Assembly (NCBI GenBank): GCA_016177025.1
Contig: JACOWB010000008.1
Span: forward strand, 78,076 to 119,643
Origin: Candidatus Aenigmatarchaeota archaeon
GTDB lineage: Archaea > Aenigmatarchaeota > Aenigmatarchaeia > CG10238-14 > SCSR01
Reading direction: 5' to 3'
Length of the DNA stretch: 41,568 bases
The notes below the pieces were generated by a model. It saw only the letters and a program-made list of their open reading frames with translations, searched no databases and had not been told where the DNA came from. Within the stretch, counting starts at the first letter, position 1; each line of letters starts with the position of its first letter. Below are positions 22,863 to 30,848 of the stretch, piece after piece. Made by a program: the position numbers and the translations under genes.

Positions 22863-23654
22863 CTAACTTCCTATCAGCATAGTCTCTATAATCGCACCTG
22901 CAATCAGCAGCACTACAGCAACCGAAATAATCTTCAGGCTGTCCTTGACCACAACCCAGAACAATTCTGTTTTTCTTTTAGCTACAACAGCCGACAATAT
23001 ACCACCCGCTATACCGGCAAGAAAGTAGGCCGCTATTTCGAACACACCATGGGGCAGATAAGTGATAAGAGCCACTGGTACGCCACCTACTCCGCCAAAA
23101 GATTTGGCTGTCAAACCTATTGCAGCGGCCAACACAGATGCATTCCATGATAGTATGAAGATTGCGCCTGAACCAAATATGAAAGCGAAGAGTATAGACA
23201 GCAGAAGAACGCCTATATTATTGATTGTTATCTTGATGAATGTGCTTGAAAATAGAAAGCTGCCACGAATCAGCTTTATCTCTGTTATCTGATCTTCGAA
23301 AAGTTTTTGTACGGTATCGTCGGGCAGGAATATGAAAACCAGTGACAAAGCGGCTATCATGCCTGAAAAGAATGCTGTGTAAATCAGAAGCATATCCCAG
23401 TGGCGCTTTAAAAATGTCTGATGCATGCGTTTTTTGATTTCAAGCTCTGTCATGAACGCTTCGTATGTCAGCAAATTAACCATAAAGGGAGTCATTATAA
23501 ATGTGACCAGGACTGACGTGAACAAGCCTATAGATTCTGGGAATACCAGGAAGGAGATGAAGAGACTTATAACCGAGACTAGTGCGCCAATGACAGACAT
23601 CCATAGAGGGTGCCTGATAGCCTCTCTTATGGTCACGATTTTTTCGAGTACCAT
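22863..23654 (-). CDS. SpoIIM family membrane protein (DUF95)
   Basis: Integral membrane protein of 263 residues with about six hydrophobic segments. The conserved block WNASVLAAAIGLTAKSFGG, followed by ITYLPHGVFEIAAYFLAGIAGG, is the signature of the stage II sporulation protein M family (DUF95). In Bacillus SpoIIM is part of the septal DMP peptidoglycan machinery; the archaeal members have no established role. The region around residues 55-85 (FMTELEIKKRMHQTFLKRHWDM) is a cytoplasmic loop typical of the family. It converges with leuS and is divergent from the CxxC protein gene. Confidence 0.87.
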   Translation of the reverse strand: MVLEKIVTIREAIRHPLWMSVIGALVSVISLFISFLVFPESIGLFTSVLVTFIMTPFMVNLLTYEAFMTELEIKKRMHQTFLKRHWDMLLIYTAFFSGMIAALSLVFIFLPDDTVQKLFEDQITEIKLIRGSFLFSSTFIKITINNIGVLLLSILFAFIFGSGAIFILSWNASVLAAAIGLTAKSFGGVGGVPVALITYLPHGVFEIAAYFLAGIAGGILSAVVAKRKTELFWVVVKDSLKIISVAVVLLIAGAIIETMLIGS

Positions 23655-23681
23655 GTTCTTAAATAGGTGATTTTAAAATTA

Positions 23682-24128
23682 ATGTGTATGAAATTCAAAT
23701 CTTCGTGGATAGGCTTGTTCCTTATAGCCGTTATGCTGTTTTCAACATTTGCCTATGCTGTCATACAATCTTTATACCCGAAACAGGCGCCTACATTGCC
23801 GGACTCCAACATAATTGATTATGCGCTTGAACCAGCACTGAAAGATGCATTAGTCCAATATGGCGCGACTGTCATCACATTCGAATATAATCTAGGCTGC
23901 AATAACTGCGTGAACCAGAAAGCGACATTGGAATTTTTTGCGACTGACTATAAAGAACAGATCTGGCTGGAAGAGATTCATGATGACAACTTGGATGTAT
24001 CAACCATAAGGATGTCGAGCGTATACGGCGAAGAGAATCTGGTAGATGCCAATGAAACTCAGATTGTAAGTTCTCTGTGTGGGCTGATGGTGGCTCCACC
24101 TGCAACATGCGCCCTTCAAAAAACTTAA
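23682..24128 (+). CDS. Membrane-anchored protein with a CxxC motif
   Basis: Unknown protein of about 148 residues. One hydrophobic N-terminal segment (WIGLFLIAVMLFSTFAYAVI) serves as signal or anchor. The exported part holds YNLGCNNCVNQKATLEFFA, where CNNC after a beta-strand (ATVITFEY) resembles the active site of thioredoxin-like proteins, and two more Cys at SSLCGLMVAPPATC. The thioredoxin assignment is weak because the rest of the fold is not obvious. The start at ATG 23682 follows AGGTGAT at 23665-23671; a later ATG at 23688 is possible. It precedes the membrane/KaiC pair on the same strand by 23 bases. Confidence 0.62.
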   Translation: MCMKFKSSWIGLFLIAVMLFSTFAYAVIQSLYPKQAPTLPDSNIIDYALEPALKDALVQYGATVITFEYNLGCNNCVNQKATLEFFATDYKEQIWLEEIHDDNLDVSTIRMSSVYGEENLVDANETQIVSSLCGLMVAPPATCALQKT

Positions 24129-24151
24129 GCTAAAAAATCAGAGTAATATTC

Positions 24152-24601
24152 ATGGCATTGCTGGAAATGGCAGACTTTATCAACATCCTTGCTTTTGTGG
24201 GCATGACAACTGCGACTTACACAATTTTCTATATAGGCAGGAGCATGAGCGCCAAGGGAATCGGATTGAACATGTTTACACTCGCCTTGGGGATTAATCT
24301 GATCGGATTGTCGCATTTGTTTAGGGTATGGCTCGATGTGTCAACTTCCCCGCTTATACTGATGCTGGTGGCGACGGGCTCTGTCTTCTTGTCTGCTGGT
24401 ATCATCTGGGTGATTTATGACAAGGCGACGGAAATAAGCAGGCTGAAAGGCAGGGGGAAGGAAATAAACTCCGTAATCGCCGACCTGAAAGAAAGGTACT
24501 ACAAGAAAGAATTGTCTGAGGAAGACCTGCAATCCGCCTATTCAAACCTGATGAGAGAAATGGCTGAGATTGAAGTCAAACTGAAGGAGAAACGTAAATA
24601 G
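24152..24601 (+). CDS. Three-span membrane protein with cytoplasmic coiled coil, upstream of the KaiC-like gene
   Basis: Unknown protein of 149 residues. The N-terminal half has three hydrophobic segments (about 8-27, 38-61 and 68-90); from about residue 92 a strongly charged region with heptad character (VIADLKERYYKKELSEEDLQSAYSNLM and EMAEIEVKLKEKRK) should form a coiled coil on the other side of the membrane. It ends 20 bases before the KaiC-like ATPase gene on the same strand, so the obvious hypothesis is a membrane dock or receptor for that ATPase; this is inference from order only. Confidence 0.7.
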   Translation: MALLEMADFINILAFVGMTTATYTIFYIGRSMSAKGIGLNMFTLALGINLIGLSHLFRVWLDVSTSPLILMLVATGSVFLSAGIIWVIYDKATEISRLKGRGKEINSVIADLKERYYKKELSEEDLQSAYSNLMREMAEIEVKLKEKRK

Positions 24602-24621
24602 TTAAAAAGGGAATAATAATT

Positions 24622-25317
24622 ATGCCTGTGGAAAGAACTGAAAGCGGCATTCCTGGATTGGACAAGTTAATTGAAGGCGGTTTTGTAAAGAATTCTGTTA
24701 ATCTTGTTGCGGGGCAGACTGGAACTGGAAAAACTCTGTTCTGCATGCAGTATCTTTTGAATGGCTTGAAGAAAGGGGAGAATGGACTATATATAACTTT
24801 GGAGCAGAAGGAGGATGAGATTCTGCAGGACGTTGGAAGATTTGGTTGGGATGTTGAGTTTCAGAAATATATCAAAGCGGGAAAACTTGCGCTTGTTCCT
24901 TTAGAGCCTACAGGGATGAGGGAACTGACAACTGCGACAGTCAATTACGCAAAAAAAGTAAACGCCAAAAGATTTGTTCTTGATAGCTTGTCGATAGCAA
25001 CAATGGGCTGGAAAACAGGGGAGATGGACTTGACAAAAATCAGGGCTGAGGTTTTCTCTTATATGAAATCATTAAAAAATTTAGGTGTAACTAGTTTTTT
25101 AATAACAGAAATACCAGAAACAGATGACAAAGCTTTGAGCAGATTCGGATTCGAGGAGTTTCTAGCAGATGGTGTTGTAGTTTTATCATTTTTGAATGTC
25201 GGTGGAGAAGTGTTTTCCAATCTAAGGGTAAGAAAAATGAGAAGAACTAGCCATAAAAAAGAACAATATCCATATGAAATAACAAACAATGGTTTAAAGC
25301 TGCTTTCAAAGGGTTAG
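24622..25317 (+). CDS. KaiC-like RecA-superfamily ATPase (single domain)
   Basis: Soluble ATPase of the archaeal KaiC-like group (COG0467). The 231-residue protein opens VERTESGIPGLDKLIEGGF, as in KaiC, has Walker A GQTGTGKT (residues 31-38), the catalytic Glu pair region LYITLEQKEDEIL, and RFVLDSLSIATMGWKTG as Walker B, with FEEFLADGVVVL and VRKMRRTSHKKEQYPYEI near the end. Single-domain archaeal members are regarded as signalling ATPases rather than clock proteins. The 3' end overlaps the FIST gene on the opposite strand by 12 bases. Confidence 0.92.
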   Translation: MPVERTESGIPGLDKLIEGGFVKNSVNLVAGQTGTGKTLFCMQYLLNGLKKGENGLYITLEQKEDEILQDVGRFGWDVEFQKYIKAGKLALVPLEPTGMRELTTATVNYAKKVNAKRFVLDSLSIATMGWKTGEMDLTKIRAEVFSYMKSLKNLGVTSFLITEIPETDDKALSRFGFEEFLADGVVVLSFLNVGGEVFSNLRVRKMRRTSHKKEQYPYEITNNGLKLLSKG

Positions 25318-26535
25318 AGAATCGCTAAAAGTAACACCGACGAGTGTTTGACAAAAACTACCACATGTTCCGCTAGGCAACGTTGATTGCTCCGAATAAC
25401 TATAAAATCCGACAAAGGGTGTGTTTTTCAATTCTTTCTTTAATATTTCAGCCTCTTTATAAATGTCTTTTTGTAAATATGCCATCCTCCCAGCACAACT
25501 AATTATTATGGAGAATGCAGGTGTTATTTTATCCAATAATTTGCCAGTCCTATCCGTAGCTTTGAGTATGTCATTTTGACTACCTTCAAGCAAATAAAGC
25601 ACACTGTTTTTAGGCACTGGGGAAAAGAATAAAAGTGACTTATCGGGCAGTACTGCCTGCGGGTTTTTGATCCAGAAATTCCCCATATTGTCAGAAAATC
25701 CGAAAGGATATTTAGCAATATATGGTACAATGTTCTCTTTTAGTTTATCTAGGGTGGTGCCGACTAGTTTGGCGTAAACTTCTGCAGCTGGCTTGTTGTC
25801 CAGTGTTTTCACTATTTTACCTTCGCTTTCTGTAGCGACGGCTACTCTTCTTGTTGGCTTGTATCCATGATCGACTGAATGAACATTTCTTAGTTTAGAG
25901 AATAAAGCCATGACTATTGTTGCATCTTTGTAGATTTTCCCATTTACAAACTGGTATGTTTGTTCGAACTGCACATCGTCCCCAGCTGAGCCACCGGCTA
26001 TAAAAGTATTTTTACTGAGAATCTCTAGCATTCCTGCCAACGTCTCTTCTTCATGGCCGAGTACTTTCTTTGTGGTGCCGGGAAATATAGTTAAAGCATA
26101 TGTAGGGTTTACAAATTTCTGCTCCTTGCGTAAAGCTTTTCTCAGATTTTCGGTGGCTTCTTTTGCCGATGCTTTTCCAGCCAATCTAGGATTCTTTGAG
26201 ACATTATCACCGACCCCTATTCCTGTAGAAATATAATCGGAAGACACAGCCAAAGCTACACAACTGCCTGTAGAAAATCCATAATTAGAAAGTTCGCCTG
26301 CAGTTGTGCAACCTATCCAATTGCACTTGAATAAATCATTTATTTTTTTAACAAGTTCTTTCAAAGATTTTTCGTTTCGCGCATATTTTTTGGCAGAGCA
26401 GAAAACTACACCAAAAGTAGGTGTTTTATTTCCAGATTTTTGCATCTCTTTTATCGCTGTTTTAACGGCTTCTTCCGCGGCTTTAGAAGGATTGTCTAGT
26501 TGGCTTGTTCCCACGCCAGCAGAGACATTTCTCAT
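25306..26535 (-). CDS. FIST domain sensory protein (FIST N and FIST C)
   Basis: Predicted ligand-sensing protein of 409 residues. The N-terminal FIST region includes SAGVGTSQLDNPSKAAEEAV and CNWIGCTTAGELSNYGFSTGS, with TFIAGGSAGDDVQFEQTYQFVNG; the C-terminal FIST_C region holds HGYKPTRRVAVATESEGKIV, NKPAAEVYAKLVG and near the end GFYSYSEQSTLPSG and C-x-FCQTLVGVTFS. FIST domains in bacteria and archaea are predicted to bind small ligands such as amino acids and usually connect to signalling output domains; here the domain stands alone. It is 29 bases downstream of the aminotransferase gene, so it is probably the last gene of that operon. Confidence 0.88.
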   Translation of the reverse strand: MRNVSAGVGTSQLDNPSKAAEEAVKTAIKEMQKSGNKTPTFGVVFCSAKKYARNEKSLKELVKKINDLFKCNWIGCTTAGELSNYGFSTGSCVALAVSSDYISTGIGVGDNVSKNPRLAGKASAKEATENLRKALRKEQKFVNPTYALTIFPGTTKKVLGHEEETLAGMLEILSKNTFIAGGSAGDDVQFEQTYQFVNGKIYKDATIVMALFSKLRNVHSVDHGYKPTRRVAVATESEGKIVKTLDNKPAAEVYAKLVGTTLDKLKENIVPYIAKYPFGFSDNMGNFWIKNPQAVLPDKSLLFFSPVPKNSVLYLLEGSQNDILKATDRTGKLLDKITPAFSIIISCAGRMAYLQKDIYKEAEILKKELKNTPFVGFYSYSEQSTLPSGTCGSFCQTLVGVTFSDSLTL

Positions 26536-26564
26536 ATTTATTATTCAGTTTGATAAATATATCT

Positions 26565-27683
26565 CTATTTGAGTGCCGTTTTCATCCTATCCAACGCATT
26601 GGATAGCTCTCCCATGGAAACTGTAGAATATGTTAGTCGTACGTAGTCCCCACCGGCAGGACCAAAGATAATCCCAGGTGCGACAAGTACTCCATTCTGC
26701 TTGAATAGACTGGCAACTTGTTCGGATGATCCGTACTTGTTTATTCTAGAAAATACATAAAACGCGCCTCTTGGTGTACTGGATGGTACTCCCATTTCTC
26801 TCAAACCTTCCAACAGAAAGTTTCTTCTTCTTTGATACTCATCGATTACCTGTGGTAATCTGTCATTGCCCCTCTGAATAGCCTCTAATGCAGCATACTG
26901 ATTCATTGAAGGCGGGCATGTGACCATTGCTTGATGGACTTTCAACATTTCTCTTAATATATCAGGATTTGCAACTGCCCACCCTATTCTCCATCCTGTC
27001 ATGTCATGTTCCTTTGATACACCGTCCACCACTATTGCTGTATCTAAATATTTTCCGATTGAATGGTGAACATGATTATCATAAACAAATCTTCTGTATA
27101 TTTCATCGGAGACAACAACTATGTCATTGGCTTTAGCAATCTCCGCTATTCCTTCTATATCTTCTTTTGTCGCAACACTTCCTGTGGGATTGTGTGGGGA
27201 ATTGAGAATGATGATTCTTGTTTTGGGTGTTACCAATTTTTCTACATTCTCAGGCTTCATTCTGAAATCGTCTTCCATATTAAGAAGCGTGTAGACAGGA
27301 GTTGCACCTGCTATTAAAATCTGGTTTCTATATAAAGGAAAGCTGGGGTCAGATAAAATAACCTCGTCGCCTGTACCGGCAAAAGCCAAGATAGATGCCA
27401 TGATGGCTTCTGTTGCGCCAACAGAAATCATAACATTGTTTTTTGTATATTGCAATCCCAAGCCGCCATACGTTCTTGCAACAGCTTCTCTCAATTCTGG
27501 TATACCTTCGGATGGTGTATATTTTGTACGATTATCTTGTACAGCTTCAACACCTTTTGCTTTCACAGAATCTGCAGTCCCGAAATCTGGTTGTCCGAGA
27601 GCTAGATTAATAGCACCTGGAGGTGGATCTCTAAATAATTCACCAATTAAAAAATTGTCTATACTCGCCAAACGTCTCCTCAT
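26565..27683 (-). CDS. PLP-dependent aminotransferase, class I/II
   Basis: Fold type I aminotransferase of 372 residues. Visible features are the substrate/cofactor residues INLALGQPDF, YTPSEGIPELREAVA, SPHNPTG (residues 162-168, Asn165 contacting PLP), VVVSDEIYRRF (Asp193) and the Schiff-base lysine in VDGVSKEHDMTGWRIGWA (Lys224); the PLP phosphate Arg follows in TGWRIGW. It resembles the aspartate aminotransferase-like Igamma group, but the donor and acceptor cannot be read from the sequence. Its position directly after an acyl-activating enzyme and a LuxC-like reductase suggests that an aldehyde made by them may be the amino acceptor. Confidence 0.9.
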   Translation of the reverse strand: MRRRLASIDNFLIGELFRDPPPGAINLALGQPDFGTADSVKAKGVEAVQDNRTKYTPSEGIPELREAVARTYGGLGLQYTKNNVMISVGATEAIMASILAFAGTGDEVILSDPSFPLYRNQILIAGATPVYTLLNMEDDFRMKPENVEKLVTPKTRIIILNSPHNPTGSVATKEDIEGIAEIAKANDIVVVSDEIYRRFVYDNHVHHSIGKYLDTAIVVDGVSKEHDMTGWRIGWAVANPDILREMLKVHQAMVTCPPSMNQYAALEAIQRGNDRLPQVIDEYQRRRNFLLEGLREMGVPSSTPRGAFYVFSRINKYGSSEQVASLFKQNGVLVAPGIIFGPAGGDYVRLTYSTVSMGELSNALDRMKTALK

Positions 27684-27706
27684 CGATTATAAATAAGAGC
27701 TTAAAA

Positions 27707-29146
27707 TTAAGAGCTTATAGAAATTGGGTTTGTCCATATTTCAAATGGATACTTTCCTTGGTGAGGCAAGGCCAAATCGTGTACTCTTGTGTTCTTACCT
27801 ACATTGACATGTGAAGCTGGAAGTCTACGAGCTAACTCTAGGGTATGTTCCTTGCCTTTTTTGTCTTCTGGACCATAATATGAGACTGTGAGAGGGTGTG
27901 GCAACCAAGGTGAACTAATCTCTTGAACAGCTCTGTCTAAACTATCAAAGTGTCTCACATGAAGCATGTAGACGTTACGATCTCCCCGAACAAGGGGGGA
28001 TTCCAAGTTATACAGCCGTAAAATAATTGGTAGACCCTGATATTCCCCTACTCTAATTTTTGGTATATCTACCTCGGGGTAGAGAAGCTTTTCTGATCCC
28101 CATCTCGCATTATCGGTAACTAAATTCAGTGTTTTTTGCAAATCATTGAAGTCGACAAAACCTATATCTGTGTCATGCTCTAAAGGATCACCCACTTTCC
28201 TTTTAGCAAACTCTTCTTTCAAAGCTTCTTCAAATTCTCTTGCTACGCTACTGTGTACCCATACTAATCTTGTAGCGTCGCATGCTAATGGATTTTCTAG
28301 TGCGCCGTCTGCTACGGATTTGGCCGATTGTTTTATATCTGCACCCTCATCTACAATTGCTTTGCAGCTACCTCTATCATAAGCTATACCGACACCGAGC
28401 GCCTTTAGTGTGGCTGAATTTCCAAATCCCAGTCTTGACTCTGGGGTGGTCTCTAGATTTATCATTTCGGAGTTAGTTTGCCTCGATTGGTCATCACTTT
28501 TCCATATTACGGTATTAATGCCTCCCGATAAATCACCTCCCATCTTTCTTGCGACTTCTGTTAGCTGTTCGGCAAGTTTTACCGAGAAATAAGCCATGCT
28601 CGAGCTAGGTCTGACCAGAACATCTCTTCCAGAAATAAGTGAATGTGATATCACAAAAATAGGCGGAAATAAATCGCCGAATGGCAAATAACCCACCACG
28701 CTATCATCTATAGGAACTCTTAATTCTACTGACCCGTTTGTCAGATGTCTTTGCACTCCATTCTCACCTACAGTATACCTTTGTCTTATGATATTCCCAA
28801 AATGTTTCATGTAATCTCTTATCCCCATTAAGTTTGCTCTAACTACTTTTGTAGGCAAGCCGGTTAATTTAACCGCGTAAGCAATCTCGCTTTCTTCTAT
28901 CGGAAGTGACTCACCTGCAGAACTGATAACATCTAAAAGAGTCGAAGGGTCTATTTTTCTTCTTCTATAATTTTTTCCATGGCCGAGTGCACTTTCTATT
29001 TCTCTTGTTGTGGAGTTTGGTAGCTCAACTGAAAATCTGTATGGTTCTGAATAAGTGCTAAATGGGCTAGTCATAACAAATCTTGATTCTGTGTCTGATC
29101 TCCTTCCGCCTATATAATTTTGTACTGCTATGCTTGGACTAGTCAT
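27707..29146 (-). CDS. Aldehyde dehydrogenase-superfamily reductase, LuxC-like
   Basis: Predicted NAD(P)-dependent acyl reductase of about 479 residues. The Rossmann part holds VELRVPIDDSVVGYLPFGD, ISGRDVLVRPSSSMAYFSVKLAE and an RLGFGNSATLKALG segment; a Cys aligned with the ALDH nucleophile is in ENPLACDATRLVWV (about residue 289-293). The pattern P...SGRD-LVRPSS and ...ACDATR is closer to LuxC-type acyl-CoA/acyl-protein reductases than to ordinary aldehyde dehydrogenases, based on remembered family features. ATG 29146 is preferred over TTG 29158; it overlaps the end of the adenylating-enzyme gene (ATGACTAG). Substrate unknown. Confidence 0.78.
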   Translation of the reverse strand: MTSPSIAVQNYIGGRRSDTESRFVMTSPFSTYSEPYRFSVELPNSTTREIESALGHGKNYRRRKIDPSTLLDVISSAGESLPIEESEIAYAVKLTGLPTKVVRANLMGIRDYMKHFGNIIRQRYTVGENGVQRHLTNGSVELRVPIDDSVVGYLPFGDLFPPIFVISHSLISGRDVLVRPSSSMAYFSVKLAEQLTEVARKMGGDLSGGINTVIWKSDDQSRQTNSEMINLETTPESRLGFGNSATLKALGVGIAYDRGSCKAIVDEGADIKQSAKSVADGALENPLACDATRLVWVHSSVAREFEEALKEEFAKRKVGDPLEHDTDIGFVDFNDLQKTLNLVTDNARWGSEKLLYPEVDIPKIRVGEYQGLPIILRLYNLESPLVRGDRNVYMLHVRHFDSLDRAVQEISSPWLPHPLTVSYYGPEDKKGKEHTLELARRLPASHVNVGKNTRVHDLALPHQGKYPFEIWTNPISISS

Positions 29147-30332
29147 ATCTGCAACCAACCCCTGCGATTTCTTCTGGATCTAATCTTCTTATATTACCGA
29201 TAACGGGCGTAGTTCTTCCACAAGAGCAGTTGTCTGTTATTATAGTTGCCATATCTCCCGTTTTGTACAGAATAAGAGGTGTCCCGTATCTTAATCCAAT
29301 AGTGTAAACCTCACCCTCCTCACCAGGAGTAAATATTGGTGCTACTCTATCACCTTGGTCTCTTCCGAGAAATACGTAGTGCGGTCCAAATGTCAGATGC
29401 TGTTGATTATATTTACACACTCTCCCAGCATCCCCATTAACAGGCGAATATGCTAAAGGTCTGTGCTCCGCTGTCCCGTATCCACCAGAACCTTTGATTC
29501 CGTGCAGTTCTCCTTCTATTCGTTCGATTAGCTCGGATGTTATTCCAGATCCTATTAAAAACAATTTATTTATTCCATGTCCTCCGAAAACATCCATAGA
29601 CTCGTCCAACAATGTTTTAAGATTGGTTCCTTTTCTGCCTAATGGGTCCCCTGTAGAGGACGGAACTGCCAACAAGACTGTAAATGGCGATCTTCCATTA
29701 TACCATTCACGTAGCTCTCTTGCCGTATCCTCAACTGAAAACTCTGGAGGTTTGAATCGGTGGGAAGCCCCGACTATTCTACAAACTCCTGGGAACATAA
29801 AACCACCGGGATGAGCAGGATTATAACAGTCATATACATTATCTTCTGGGGATATTCCCAACGAATCCCATATTCTGGCCACAGCATAATTTTCGATATC
29901 AAAATCCCAAGGCTCAGCATAATGGACAGGTATTTGAGTCATACCAGTGGATCCCGTAGTGGTCCATACAGAGGTACCCTTAACATCAACCGGCTTTAGA
30001 ACTTCTTTGGATTCCCTAATCGCCTCTCTTAATCCATTAGAATGCAGTGTTGACTCTTTTCTTAAAACCGGAAGGTTCATGATATCTTCCATACTAGCTA
30101 ATCTAGAGACGTCTACTCCTTTATATAATTCGGCGTAGAATGGAATTTTTTCCTTAGCTCTTTTGACTAGGAGGGAGTACACAATGCCTAATAATTCATC
30201 TCTTTCAGAAGGTCTCATGAAATCCCATTCTGGATCTCTGAAGATCATCGGCTCTATAGAACGCAAATCAGAACTTCTATTCAGTCTTCTTAATTCATTC
30301 GGACCTTTTACTGTACGGTTAACTGAGAACAT
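29139..30332 (-). CDS. Adenylate-forming enzyme, PaaK / LuxE-like
   Basis: Predicted carboxylate-activating enzyme of 397 residues. The AMP-binding loop is VWTTTGSTGMTQIPV (residues 122-136); GSGGYGTAEH (281-290) matches the adenine/carboxylate-binding region, and GEVYTIGLRYGTPLILYKTGDMATI with CSCGRTTPVIGNIRRLD is the phenylacetate-CoA ligase-type C-terminal hinge. It is similar in length to PaaK and LuxE and shorter than classic acyl-CoA synthetases. The gene begins at an ATG with GGTGGG upstream and is likely the first gene of an operon with the reductase, aminotransferase and FIST genes, starting from AT-rich sequence at 30340-30370. Confidence 0.83.
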   Translation of the reverse strand: MFSVNRTVKGPNELRRLNRSSDLRSIEPMIFRDPEWDFMRPSERDELLGIVYSLLVKRAKEKIPFYAELYKGVDVSRLASMEDIMNLPVLRKESTLHSNGLREAIRESKEVLKPVDVKGTSVWTTTGSTGMTQIPVHYAEPWDFDIENYAVARIWDSLGISPEDNVYDCYNPAHPGGFMFPGVCRIVGASHRFKPPEFSVEDTARELREWYNGRSPFTVLLAVPSSTGDPLGRKGTNLKTLLDESMDVFGGHGINKLFLIGSGITSELIERIEGELHGIKGSGGYGTAEHRPLAYSPVNGDAGRVCKYNQQHLTFGPHYVFLGRDQGDRVAPIFTPGEEGEVYTIGLRYGTPLILYKTGDMATIITDNCSCGRTTPVIGNIRRLDPEEIAGVGCRYD

Positions 30333-30412
30333 TACTACCCACCATTAAATATTATTAAATCTTTGATACATAGACAACTATAAAAAGTCAATTAAGGTTA
30401 TCTAGAAATCAT

Positions 30413-30838
30413 TCATAAAGCACCTCTCAACTTCTCGGCTATCTTAGACTCTTCATTTTTCAAAATATTCGAATAAGGCGACAAACTTTTACCAACTATC
30501 TGCAAGAAAGTAAAGTCCCCTTTATATCGGGGAATTACATGAACATGCAGATGATCAACACTCTGTCCAGCTATTCTTCCGTAATTAGTGCCTATATCTA
30601 ATCCGGCCGGTTTCAGAACTTTGTGAACCGTTTTTGCGATTTTTTTCACGAGTTCAAACAATTTGTCAGTTTCCTTGTCAGTGAGCGCCAACACAGATTT
30701 TACATGCCGTTTGGGAATAATCAGAGTGTGCCCCAGAGTAACAGGCTGACTAGAGAAGAATGCCAAATTATTGATATCTTCGTAAATTATTTCGTGCTTC
30801 TTCAGATTGTTTTTGTTGCAGAAAGGGCATTTTTTCAT
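30413..30838 (-). CDS. HIT family (histidine triad) hydrolase
   Basis: Small nucleotide hydrolase/transferase of 141 residues. The N-terminal CPFCNKNNL supplies a CxxC probably binding zinc. ILIIPKRHVKS-type sequence (TLIIPKRHVKSVLAL) and the histidine triad HLHVHVIPRY (H-x-H-x-H, about residues 96-105) define the family, with QSVDHLHVH as active site. The usual substrates are adenylated amines or dinucleoside polyphosphates; with synthetase genes around, aminoacyl-adenylates are plausible. It lies ten bases downstream of alaS, so it is probably co-transcribed. Confidence 0.93.
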   Translation of the reverse strand: MKKCPFCNKNNLKKHEIIYEDINNLAFFSSQPVTLGHTLIIPKRHVKSVLALTDKETDKLFELVKKIAKTVHKVLKPAGLDIGTNYGRIAGQSVDHLHVHVIPRYKGDFTFLQIVGKSLSPYSNILKNEESKIAEKLRGAL

Positions 30839-30848
30839 ATTCTCTCAA

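Noticed and set aside
29494-30348. Several plus-strand frames over the adenylating-enzyme gene
   Set aside because: All overlap a gene with clear family motifs; none has own initiation signals.
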